A model generated the notes under the pieces. The model was not told the origin of the DNA. It saw only the letters and a list, made by a program, of their open reading frames with translations, and searched no databases. Positions 56,191-63,486 of a DNA stretch of 64,000 nt are shown here, one piece after another (within the stretch, counting starts at the first letter, position 1; the number at the start of each line of letters is the position of its first letter). Both the position numbers and the translations under genes were made by a program. This DNA comes from Eubacterium plexicaudatum ASF492 (GTDB taxonomy: Bacteria; Bacillota; Clostridia; Lachnospirales; Lachnospiraceae): positions 1,922,001-1,986,000 of the forward strand of contig NZ_AQFT02000001.1 in NCBI RefSeq assembly GCF_000364225.2, written 5' to 3'.

Positions 56191-56505
56191 TTATAAATGC
56201 TTATCCGTATCTCTAGCACCATACAGCAAACGCCGAACTTCCATTACATCATCAATCACCACATAGTAAATAACGTAATTTCTCACATAGATTCTATAAT
56301 AGGGATAGTCTCTCTTTTTTGCGGAAACATATGGTTCAAAAGCAACGGGATTATTCAGCCTTTCCAGGATCGCAGCCTCAACATCGTCAATTAAACGCAG
56401 AGCAGCGTCCTCATTCTTTAAAACATTAGTAATGTAACTCGCTGTACTGATTAAATCCTGTTCAAAAATCGGCAGATAACGAAGATGATAAATATTATTT
56501 TCCAT
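56191..56505 (-). CDS. RelE/ParE-type toxin
   Basis: 104 residues. RelE/ParE fold motifs: YLPIFEQDLISTASYITNVL, PVAFEPYVSAKKRDYPYYRI and YVRNYVIYYVVIDDVMEVRR, ending LLYGARD. Catalytic Arg/Lys and C-terminal aromatic patterns are consistent with RelE-like mRNA interferases or ParE gyrase poisons; the two cannot be told apart here. It overlaps the antitoxin gene by 11 bases. Likely stabilises the element. Confidence 0.88.
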   Translation of the reverse strand: MENNIYHLRYLPIFEQDLISTASYITNVLKNEDAALRLIDDVEAAILERLNNPVAFEPYVSAKKRDYPYYRIYVRNYVIYYVVIDDVMEVRRLLYGARDTDKHL

Positions 56506-56755
56506 GTATCGTACTCCTTACATTGCCGAATACGGTTTCATGGGAAAGTCTTTCTTCCGTCATTGCTGCCTGTCTGTCGGCTTCGTCAAGTTTCATCTCT
56601 ATATTATCTGTCAGATTTGCGTATTCTTCCAAGCTCAGAACTACCATAGCTCCGTAGCCATTCTTTGTAAGGTAAACAGGTTTTCCGCTGTTTACGATGC
56701 TTTCAATTTCCGGAAATTTATTTCTAAGGTCAGAAACAGGTCGAATTTGTATCAT
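56495..56755 (-). CDS. Phd/YefM-type antitoxin
   Basis: 86 residues, MIQIRPVSDLRNKFPEIESI and VNSGKPVYLTKNGYGAMVVL then SLEEYANL, the Phd/YefM DNA-binding N terminus, followed by an acidic tail that would bind the toxin. AAAGGAGTGC lies upstream. First gene of the pair and probable autorepressor. Confidence 0.9.
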   Translation of the reverse strand: MIQIRPVSDLRNKFPEIESIVNSGKPVYLTKNGYGAMVVLSLEEYANLTDNIEMKLDEADRQAAMTEERLSHETVFGNVRSTIHGK

Positions 56756-57109
56756 AATCTAAGCACTCCTTTTTATTTATTTTATCCTAATTTTATCAGA
56801 ATATTATCGTATAGGCAATGCTATTTATGATTCTTAATTTTTTTTCACGTTCTAAGTCCTGCCCCTCGCCCGTGTAAATATAACCGCCGTTTTGTATCTC
56901 CAGCCTAAATGAACGCTTAACCTGCGCCATACGGTACACTGTTGGAGCAGGTATGCTTTAGGAGCTGAAAACATTGGAACTATGCAGGATAACTTGTTTC
57001 ATCTTCTTTTTTTCGATTTTTGTTCTTATAAAATCGCAGCAGGAAACAGCTTGTACCACGAAACCAACGCTTTTTCAAGGTTTCCTGCCACTGTTGTCTA
57101 TACAAGGTC
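56756..57109. other. Right part of the element without genes
   Basis: Holds the antitoxin promoter region and the right terminus. A short AT-rich stretch and no ORF I can support. The 57064-57110 part ends in the imperfect terminal inverted sequence. Confidence 0.4.
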
Positions 57110-57316
57110 GCAGCAGAACAAAAAGCACGCACAACTTATGACAACATTCTCCGCCTTGTAAAAGACCCGGAAGTATGTGATCCGATCCGATTTTTAAGAG
57201 AACGTGAAATCGTCCACTTCCAACGTTTCGGCGAAGGACTGAATATTGTAAAAGAACATCTGGATTCAAAGAATTTCTATGCATTTAACCCGGAATTTGA
57301 TATCCGGCAGAAATAA
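57110..57316 (+). pseudogene. cotJC: cotJC-like gene, 3' part, with attR
   Basis: AAEQKARTTYDNILRLVKDP, IRFLREREIVHFQRFGEGLN and NFYAFNPEFDIRQK are the C-terminal third of CotJC/manganese catalase, including the second His/Glu ligand region (REREIVHFQRF). In frame with 53882-54177 once the element is removed. The GCAGCAGA repeat is at 57110-57117. Confidence 0.9.
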
Positions 57317-57377
57317 CCGAACAATTTCATCAGCTACCAGGCCGCTTCTATAATTTAAGGCAGCCTGGTGGCAAACC

Positions 57378-57452
57378 TAGAGTGTGTCTTAAAATTGCTT
57401 TCTGTCAACTGTGCGTCACAGTTGACAGGAATGAATTTTAAGACACACTCTA
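57378..57452. mobile_element. MITE copy 3 (short deletion form)
   Basis: TA flanks, AGAGTGTGTCTTAAAATT inverted ends, and only the AACTGTGCGTCACAGTT inner palindrome between them. Lacks the central stretch of copies 1 and 2. Confidence 0.85.
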
Positions 57453-57483
57453 GTACTACATACCAATTTCCGACAATACACCG

Positions 57484-57747
57484 TTAATATTTTTCCACGC
57501 ATTTCGCTCCAAATACCACCGCACAGACACCACCGACTATGGCAATAACCGTACCGGCTAACTGATAGCTTAATGTATTGGATTGTATGATATTATAATA
57601 CATCTGCGTTCCCATAGAGCCACCATTATCATTCATCGCTTTATGAGCAATGCTCATCCCAATATTAGATGCGTTGAAAATCACAAGCAGCCCGGCTATC
57701 AGACACAGTATGCCAACTACCATAATGTTCCGTTTTACATTTTTCAT
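57484..57747 (-). CDS. Small two-helix membrane protein
   Basis: 87 residues. GAAAGGAGAGCAGG precedes the ATG. Helices at about 8-25 and 60-80, short loops with NDNGGSMGTQ. DUF-type clostridial membrane protein without known function. Co-directional with the rhodanese gene upstream. Confidence 0.7.
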   Translation of the reverse strand: MKNVKRNIMVVGILCLIAGLLVIFNASNIGMSIAHKAMNDNGGSMGTQMYYNIIQSNTLSYQLAGTVIAIVGGVCAVVFGAKCVEKY

Positions 57748-57808
57748 CCTGCTCTCCTTTCAGACTTCGATTCGCAACTGTTTACAACATTGTAACCGTT
57801 TTGAAGGC

Positions 57809-58246
57809 TTATTCAACCAGCTTATCATATGGCCAGTCTATAATTCCGCCAAATTCAAAAACATTTGTATATCCCAGCTGCGCAAGCTTTTTCGCTGCCT
57901 GTTTACTTCGGTTACCGCTTCTGCAGTACACAAGTATCTGCCGGTCTTTATCCGGCAGCATTTCCGGATCGCTTATAATTTCTTCATTTGGAAGGCATAC
58001 CGCATTTTTAATATGCCCTGTTTCATATTCTTTTTGCGTACGTACATCTAAAACAATAATATCCGATTCCGTTTCCATTTTTTCTTTTGCTTGCTGTGGT
58101 GTAATCTGCCGATAAGCCATCTTGTTTTCCTGCATAGCGTCCTTCCCGTGATCACGTCCGTATCCGTACCATACGACTGCCGCTAATAAGACGGCTGCCG
58201 CCAGAACCAAAACGACTGCTTTTTTACTGTTTCCTGATTTTTTCAT
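57809..58246 (-). CDS. Membrane-anchored rhodanese-domain protein
   Basis: 145 residues. N-terminal anchor (AVVLVLAAAVLLAAVVWYGY) and a rhodanese domain: IIVLDVRTQKEYETGHIKNA, VCLPNEEI, and the active-site loop LVYCRSGNRSKQAAKKL with catalytic Cys, ending in FEFGGIIDWP. It would transfer sulfane sulfur at the outer face of the membrane. AAAGGATTATGTA lies before the ATG. Confidence 0.88.
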   Translation of the reverse strand: MKKSGNSKKAVVLVLAAAVLLAAVVWYGYGRDHGKDAMQENKMAYRQITPQQAKEKMETESDIIVLDVRTQKEYETGHIKNAVCLPNEEIISDPEMLPDKDRQILVYCRSGNRSKQAAKKLAQLGYTNVFEFGGIIDWPYDKLVE

Positions 58247-58282
58247 ATTACATAATCCTTTCCTGCAGCATTTCCACAGGTT

Positions 58283-58454
58283 TTATATTTTCTCCTGCGT
58301 AATTGTCCCCATGCCCAAGCCAAACTCTCCGCACAGGCTTTCATACCTTGCACGTTCCTTTTCCTTTATGGCCTTGGACGGATCGTTTATCCGGATCTGT
58401 GATCGTGCTTAATCTTTGATCCACATCTTTCCTCAATTGTTTTAAACGTCCCAT
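58283..58454 (-). pseudogene. Small protein, frameshifted
   Basis: GAAGGGAGAAAAT precedes ATG 58454 (MGRLKQLRKDVDQRLSTITD). A second frame carries SKAIKEKERARYESLCGEFG and LGMGTITQEKI to a stop at 58283. Probably one protein of about 57 residues with one base lost; unrecognised. Confidence 0.45.
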
Positions 58455-58500
58455 ATTTTCTCCCTTCTGTTCCTTTTAAAAAGCCTGGCCGCCATAAATA

Positions 58501-58737
58501 TTACTCACTCAAAACCTGCATAATCCGGTCATAATGATCAGGGTCATGCGGAAATGTACAGTACGTACAGTCCTTTATTCTTTTACCGTCCTTGTTGATA
58601 TATACGGGATTACCGGGACAGTTTTCTCTCAGATACAACGGACAGAAACAAAATAAACAGTTAAAATCCCCCGTCCCCTGATGACATGGAAAATACGCAC
58701 AGTCTCTGTTTTCAAAAAAACGATATGAATTTTTCAT
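58501..58737 (-). CDS. Cysteine-rich small domain protein
   Basis: 78 residues with a dense Cys pattern: YFPCHQGTGDFNCLFCFCPL, REN-C, KDCTYCTFPH. This is the cysteine-rich small domain often fused to or encoded beside cobalamin-biosynthesis and corrinoid enzymes. Its start overlaps the stop of the MetH-like gene upstream (ATGA), so they are translated together. Metal or cofactor binding is inferred. Confidence 0.8.
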   Translation of the reverse strand: MKNSYRFFENRDCAYFPCHQGTGDFNCLFCFCPLYLRENCPGNPVYINKDGKRIKDCTYCTFPHDPDHYDRIMQVLSE

Positions 58738-59357
58738 TGTCTGTTTTCATCTCTCATTCTGTTTGGACAGTCTTTGTTATTACACCCAAAACATATACTT
58801 TTACAATGCACGTTCTCATGATACGTCAATTCCGCTATAAATGCCACACTCTTGTTTGGTATCATACAAAACGCATCATTACAGGTTATCTGCAGCGAAC
58901 ATTCTTTAAGCAAATCCGGAAGCATAGACAAAGGAAAATTTTCCTCACCGCCCGGAAAATGATATCCGGCCACATACAGGCCTGTTTCATTTTCGATATA
59001 TTGGCGATAGGCTTCATAACCTCTCATTAAAATTTCACCTGCAAGCGTTTCTACCATATAGCTGCTCAAAAGCAGTTCTCTTTTTTCATATGTTTCCTGT
59101 AAACAATCAATTCCCCGGCCCAAAGACATCACAACGATTTCAGATACGCAATCTGATTCTGCGGCCGGACACTGCCCGGACATTCGATATTTTTTTCTTT
59201 CCCAAAAAGCTTCTTTCCGCATCAACGGCAGCATTCTCTTTGCCACTGTTCGTAATTCCATCCTGTGCGTTTCCGAAAAATGAAACTTGCTCCTTACCTC
59301 TTCTAAAAAAGCAGGTGTTAAAAAATCATCCAAAATGTGATGAAAAAAAGCTGGCAT
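58734..59357 (-). CDS. MetH activation-domain-like protein with C-terminal Cys cluster
   Basis: 207 residues. AGYHFPGGEENFPLSMLPDL, LLKECSLQITCNDAFCMIPN and KSVAFIAEL resemble the C-terminal half of B12-dependent methionine synthase activation domains. The end adds CKSICFGCNNKDCPNRM. Together with the next gene this suggests a corrinoid-linked reactivation or sensing function. The start overlaps the terminus of a PIN fragment. The assignment is at family level only. Confidence 0.65.
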   Translation of the reverse strand: MPAFFHHILDDFLTPAFLEEVRSKFHFSETHRMELRTVAKRMLPLMRKEAFWERKKYRMSGQCPAAESDCVSEIVVMSLGRGIDCLQETYEKRELLLSSYMVETLAGEILMRGYEAYRQYIENETGLYVAGYHFPGGEENFPLSMLPDLLKECSLQITCNDAFCMIPNKSVAFIAELTYHENVHCKSICFGCNNKDCPNRMRDENRQ

Positions 59358-59381
59358 TTTTTATTCTCCCGATGCAATTTA

Positions 59382-59480
59382 TTAATTCCACTTATCATCA
59401 TCCGGACCACAATCATCCATATGTGGAATCCTCAAATAAACACACAACATACAGGTATCAATGATCAGAACCTTATTCAT
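59382..59480 (-). pseudogene. PIN-like domain protein, N-terminal fragment
   Basis: MNKVLIIDTCMLCVYLRIPH and MDDCGPDDDKWN, then stops. The IIDTC start and acidic residues fit PIN-like RNases associated with AAA ATPases. ATG 59480 overlaps the ATPase stop, so the two formed one unit. Most of the domain is missing. Confidence 0.6.
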
Positions 59481-59977
59481 TATCTTTCCTCCCTGATAAA
59501 GCAGATTCAATTTTGCCATCTGCCGCCAGTTCCCCAATATTACCTGACGAAAGTAGTTTTGGTAATTTTTCTATGTCTTCCAATAAAGTTAGTTTACTTT
59601 GTCCGTTATCATCTCGATGAGCAACTGTAATAAAAGGTATCATTGATGTGCCTGCTGCATTTAGTAAAGCCGGATTATGTGTGGTAATTATTACATCAAT
59701 ATTTTGCTCGCTTCCCAACTCACGAAGCATATTCAATAAATTTCAGCCCTTGACGGATGCAATCCGTTATCGGCCTCTTCTATAACAATCAGTTTATTAC
59801 TTTCATTGATGAGCATGGCTGTAACAATCGCCAGAAACCTCAGTGTTCCATCAGACATTCCTCTTGCGTCCACAACACAGTCATCCTCTTCATTCCATCC
59901 CTCTTTACAATAAAGCATCGCATCCGTTTTAAATTTACCAACATATTCGGTCCACACACTTATGATATCTCTTTCAG

Positions 59978-61631
59978 CCTGAATTATTCACGGAATAACA
60001 GCATTAACTGCTGAAACCCGCATAGTTACTGTATTTTAAATGAATATTGCTTTTCACTTATTTAGTGAATAGAAAAAGACCTCTATCTATGGTAAAATTT
60101 AGGTGTCTACTCCAAATCAAAACCAAAGAAAGGGTCTTTATATGGATATTTTAAACACTGTAAGCTTAGAAAGCAATAGACAGATTAAAATTAATTTTGA
60201 CGGAGGCGATTTATCCTCCGATGCAGGACTTCTCCTGTTCAAAGAGTTCCTGTTTAAGATTGGAGCGGTCAAGCTCGTTAACCGTATGTTCAAAACCAAT
60301 GATACCGCTTGGTTCCGCGTCCATAAGGATGATACGAATCTGATGCAGGTAATTTACCAGATTATCAGTTCCTACTTTGAGGATGACTGTGCGGACGAAC
60401 TGACAAACGAACCTGTTATGACAGTTATTTTAGAGAAGGATGCCCTGGCATCCCAGCCTACCCTGTCACGCTTTTTTAACCGCATGGATGGAGATACGAT
60501 CAGCCAGTTAAACCAGATCACCCGTGAACTCCGTAAAGTCATCTATTCCATAAAGAAACCGGAATTCATGCTTTTTGATATTGATTCCACACTTCTTGAT
60601 GTCTATGGGAATCAGGAAGGGGAAGGTTTCAACTACCATTATCAGGCCCACGGTTATCATCCGCTGTTATGCTACGACGGGCTGACCGGCGATCTGCTAA
60701 AAGCACAGCTTCGTGACGGCACCATGTATTGCAGCAAAGAGGCAGATATTTTTATGAAGTCCCTTCTGGATGAATTTCTCTGCGATTTCCCGGATATGCC
60801 GCTTTTTCTTCGCGGTGACAGTGGCTTTGCGTCACCAGACCTGTATGAAGTTCTTGAAGATAAAAACTGCAAATATGCCATCCGGCTCAAGGAGAACGCA
60901 AAACTCCGTGAATTGGCAGAAGAGGAAAACCAGGCACTGTACCGCGCAACGAAATTCAACCAGGTAGATTACGCCGTCGAGTATGGGGAATTCCTGTACC
61001 AGGCCGGTTCATGGAACCATCCACGCAGGGTGGTCTTTAAAATAGAAAAGCCGTATGGGCAGATGGTCCATCTGTATACCTTTATTGTCACAACACTGGA
61101 AATGGAACCTTATCAGGTGATCCAGTTCTATTGCGGAAGAGGCAAAATGGAAAATTTCATCAAGGAATGCAAAAGCGGTTTTGACTTTGCCTCTGTAAGC
61201 AGTTCCTCAAAGCTGGTAAACGCGAACCGCCTTCTGGTTCATGCGTTAGCTTATAACCTATTCAATTGGTTTAGACGATTGGCGCTTGCTGTCAGCATGA
61301 GAAAACAGCGCATTGATACCATACGATTAAAACTGCTGAAGATAGCCGCAAGGGTGGTAAAATCAGCACGATATAAATATTTCAAGCTATGCAGCAGCTG
61401 TCCCTACAAGAAAGAATTCTACGAGACACTGGAAAACATCCGTAACCTGCAGCCACAGTTGGAATAACAACTGTTAATGGACCTTGACAGCCACAATAAA
61501 TTTCTAACCCTATCATAGGAGAAGTCTGCCCATTTTTAGGCTATCTTGCGACAGAGTGAGGTATCAGGAGTGATTGTAATGGTAACTACGGCGGATTTTA
61601 TGTGAGTTTATACTGCCGTGAATAATTCGGG
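59978..61631. mobile_element. IS1380-family insertion sequence
   Basis: Ends CCTGAATTATTCACGG (59978-59993) and CCGTGAATAATTCGGG (61616-61631), with TTCAG direct repeats at 59973-59977 and 61632-61636. Inserted in the AAA ATPase gene. Length 1654 bp. Confidence 0.92.
60142..61467 (+). CDS. IS1380-family transposase
   Basis: 441 residues from ATG 60142 after AAAGGGTCTTTAT. DDE-type core: MLFDIDSTLLDVYGNQEGEG, FLRGDSGFASPDLYEVLEDK and YCGRGKMENFIKECKSGFDF. NRLLVHALAYNLFNWFRRLA and SCPYKKEFYETLENI complete the IS1380 signature. Intact. Confidence 0.95.
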   Translation: MDILNTVSLESNRQIKINFDGGDLSSDAGLLLFKEFLFKIGAVKLVNRMFKTNDTAWFRVHKDDTNLMQVIYQIISSYFEDDCADELTNEPVMTVILEKDALASQPTLSRFFNRMDGDTISQLNQITRELRKVIYSIKKPEFMLFDIDSTLLDVYGNQEGEGFNYHYQAHGYHPLLCYDGLTGDLLKAQLRDGTMYCSKEADIFMKSLLDEFLCDFPDMPLFLRGDSGFASPDLYEVLEDKNCKYAIRLKENAKLRELAEEENQALYRATKFNQVDYAVEYGEFLYQAGSWNHPRRVVFKIEKPYGQMVHLYTFIVTTLEMEPYQVIQFYCGRGKMENFIKECKSGFDFASVSSSSKLVNANRLLVHALAYNLFNWFRRLALAVSMRKQRIDTIRLKLLKIAARVVKSARYKYFKLCSSCPYKKEFYETLENIRNLQPQLE

Positions 61632-62207
61632 TTCAGGAATATTTTTTAAATAAGCAGTCAGCTTATTCAAAATTTTCTTCTTTTAACATCATTTAATGCC
61701 GTCAATACTCCTGCAATATTAGATCCGTCCGTTATCAGCTTTTCGGCCAATGGTGAATATCCCCTCATATGATCCGGTATTGGATTGGATTCAATACAAA
61801 AATACCACTCATCAGACTTAACAAGTGATCTGCTATTTCCGATATCTCTTTTTTCTTCAAATGCAATGTTTTCGTCTGATATAATATAGATACCGTCCTG
61901 CTTAACTCAAAATTCTGACCCTTTCCCTGCTTTCCGGTCGAATAATAGGTTGGTATATTTAACAGTTCATGATCTCTTAAAGTAAGCGATTCTATTAATA
62001 AAAATAAGCGCATCTATTACATTTGACTTTCCACTTGCGTTCATGCCTATTAAAATTGTTAAAGGATCAATATAAAGCACGCTGTCATCAAAGCTTTTCC
62101 AGTTCTTCAATCTTAATTTCTTTATCAAAATATCAGCTCCTTATTTCAAAATATACACCAACCATTCATAAGTTTCTGCCGTCCTCACAGTTATATTACA
62201 CCCCCTG

Positions 62208-62936
62208 TCATTTCCGATTTCTTCTCCCATGTTTAATAATCCACGCCTGCGCCTTGCTCTGCCCTGTCTTCTCCCATTGCGAAATAAGAAAATCTGCTTT
62301 TTCCGGAGCGTCTTTATATAAGTCGTTGAGATTATTTCCCACGCTTTTTTGAACAAATTTCTCCGGATCATCTTTTAAGTTTGTCAGAATGACCGCATAT
62401 CTTTCAAATTCATCCAATGCGACCATCAACTTTTTTGACCATGGCAGACGTGTTCGAACGCCTTCGCTTGCAAGCCGTCGGACGTGCACATTTTCATCGG
62501 AGGTCCATATGATCAGCTCGTCCATCACCTCTTTCGGATGTTCTTTCAGCAAAGGACGGATCGCATATTCTCCGGTAAATCTTTTAGTCAGTTCTTTTAA
62601 AAACGAAAGCGACAGCATCCAATTTTCGTTACCACACCGCTCAACATATCTTCCAATTGGCCACAACCACCAGCCCAGATTGAACATGCCTTCCGGCTGT
62701 TCCAGTTCCGGACCGAGCATTTGAAAAAAAGCCTGCACATTTTTGGAATAATCGTCCGGTATACTTTGTTGCAAAGCATCCGTAATCTGATCCAACCTTG
62801 CAAACAATTCTTTGTCATCCAGCCTTCCAATCAGGGAATCACAAAAGTATTTTTCATCAAAGTCCGGTGTTACAGAACGTATTTTCCGAGAAAAGTTTAA
62901 AATGTAATCGTCATTATAATGGTCTTTATGTTTCAT
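62208..62936 (-). CDS. DNA alkylation repair protein (HEAT-like, AlkC/AlkD type)
   Basis: 242 residues. Helical HEAT-like repeats with the hallmark VHVRRLASEGVRTRLPWSKK, RPLLKEHPKEVMDELIIWTS and FVQKSVGNNLNDLYKDAPEK. Such enzymes excise alkylated bases. Its start overlaps the end of the YbaK gene (ATGA), so the two are translationally coupled. Intact. Family is clear; the AlkC/AlkD branch is a best guess. Confidence 0.8.
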   Translation of the reverse strand: MKHKDHYNDDYILNFSRKIRSVTPDFDEKYFCDSLIGRLDDKELFARLDQITDALQQSIPDDYSKNVQAFFQMLGPELEQPEGMFNLGWWLWPIGRYVERCGNENWMLSLSFLKELTKRFTGEYAIRPLLKEHPKEVMDELIIWTSDENVHVRRLASEGVRTRLPWSKKLMVALDEFERYAVILTNLKDDPEKFVQKSVGNNLNDLYKDAPEKADFLISQWEKTGQSKAQAWIIKHGRRNRK

Positions 62937-63418
62937 GCCTGCCCGCCCCTTTCATATCCTTTGCAGACATCTATCCATTCGACAAAAGAAGAATATTTTT
63001 CAAGTTCCGGAATCGTAAGCTCTATGGCGCTGTTAGAACTGCCGCAGACCGGAAAAACCGTATCAAAACATTTCAATGAAATGTCCAAATATACCCGAAC
63101 GCCTTCCTTTACCGCAAACGGACAGACTCCGCCCACGGCATGGCCTACCAACGTTTCTACTTCTTCCGGCAAAAGCATTTTCGCCTTTTTTTGAAATGTG
63201 GCTTTATATTTGGGATTATCAATTTTCGCATCGCCGACAGCCACAATAAGCACTGCTCCTTCATCTCCCATAAAGGAAAGTGTTTTGGCGATTCTCTGCG
63301 GTTCACAGTGCAGTGCATGAGCGGCAAGTTCTACCGTTGCGCTGGAAACATCAAATTCGCGTATCCGCTCTTCCATTCCATATTTTTTAAAATACGTTTT
63401 TACATTCTCGATTGCCAT
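62933..63418 (-). CDS. YbaK/EbsC-family aminoacyl-tRNA deacylase
   Basis: 161 residues from MAIENVKTYF at 63418 after GGAGGAAACAAAG. YbaK fold motifs: REFDVSSATVELAAHALHCE, RIAKTLSFMGDEGAVLIVAV, GDAKIDNPKYKATF, VGHAVGGVCPFAVKEGVRVY and SSNSAIELTI. YbaK proteins clear mischarged Cys-tRNAPro or similar. First gene of a two-gene unit with the alkylation-repair gene. Confidence 0.92.
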   Translation of the reverse strand: MAIENVKTYFKKYGMEERIREFDVSSATVELAAHALHCEPQRIAKTLSFMGDEGAVLIVAVGDAKIDNPKYKATFQKKAKMLLPEEVETLVGHAVGGVCPFAVKEGVRVYLDISLKCFDTVFPVCGSSNSAIELTIPELEKYSSFVEWIDVCKGYERGGQA

Positions 63419-63445
63419 CTTTGTTTCCTCCAAAAATCAGTATAA

Positions 63446-63478
63446 AAGGGGTAATTATATTACCCCTTTTATACCATA
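63446..63478. terminator. Terminator between rubrerythrin and YbaK
   Basis: AAAAGGGGTAA...TTACCCCTTTTA is a strong stem with a short loop, following the rubrerythrin stop in the leftward direction. Confidence 0.75.
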
Positions 63479-63486
63479 AACACACT

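Larger units (their letters stand above)
54178..57117. mobile_element. 2.94-kb TnpX-type serine-recombinase element inserted in cotJC
   Basis: Bounded by GCAGCAGA direct repeats. Removing 2940 bases joins GATATGGCAGCAGA to ACAAAAAGC and restores the frame DLVEDMAAEQKARTTYDNIL exactly. Near its ends are imperfect inverted sequences (TTGTAAATACAACA on the left, complement of TTGTATAGACAACA on the right), like Tn4451-type termini. Contents: TnpX-like recombinase, a 48-residue ORF and a toxin-antitoxin pair, all on the minus strand. No mobilisation gene. Confidence 0.85.
59473..62128 (-). pseudogene. AAA/ABC-type ATPase split by IS1380
   Basis: The TTG start at 62128 follows AAGGAG. KKLRLKNWKSFDDSVLYIDP and LIGMNASGKSNVIDAL carry Walker A, and the C-terminal portion carries MSDGTLRFLAIVTAML and LIVIEEADNGLHPSRAEIY (Walker B) plus IDVIITTHNPALLNA. 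The IS at 59978-61631 separates KLTAYLKNIPE from RDIISVWTEYVGK. Additional single-base shifts occur near 62001, 61681 and 59742. OLD/RecF-like ATPases of this sort often act in DNA-repair-like or anti-phage systems; the PIN fragment downstream supports a defence or toxin role. Confidence 0.78.

Noticed and set aside
54178-57117. Phage remnant
   Set aside because: No capsid, tail, integrase of tyrosine type or lysis gene; only a serine recombinase and a toxin-antitoxin pair.
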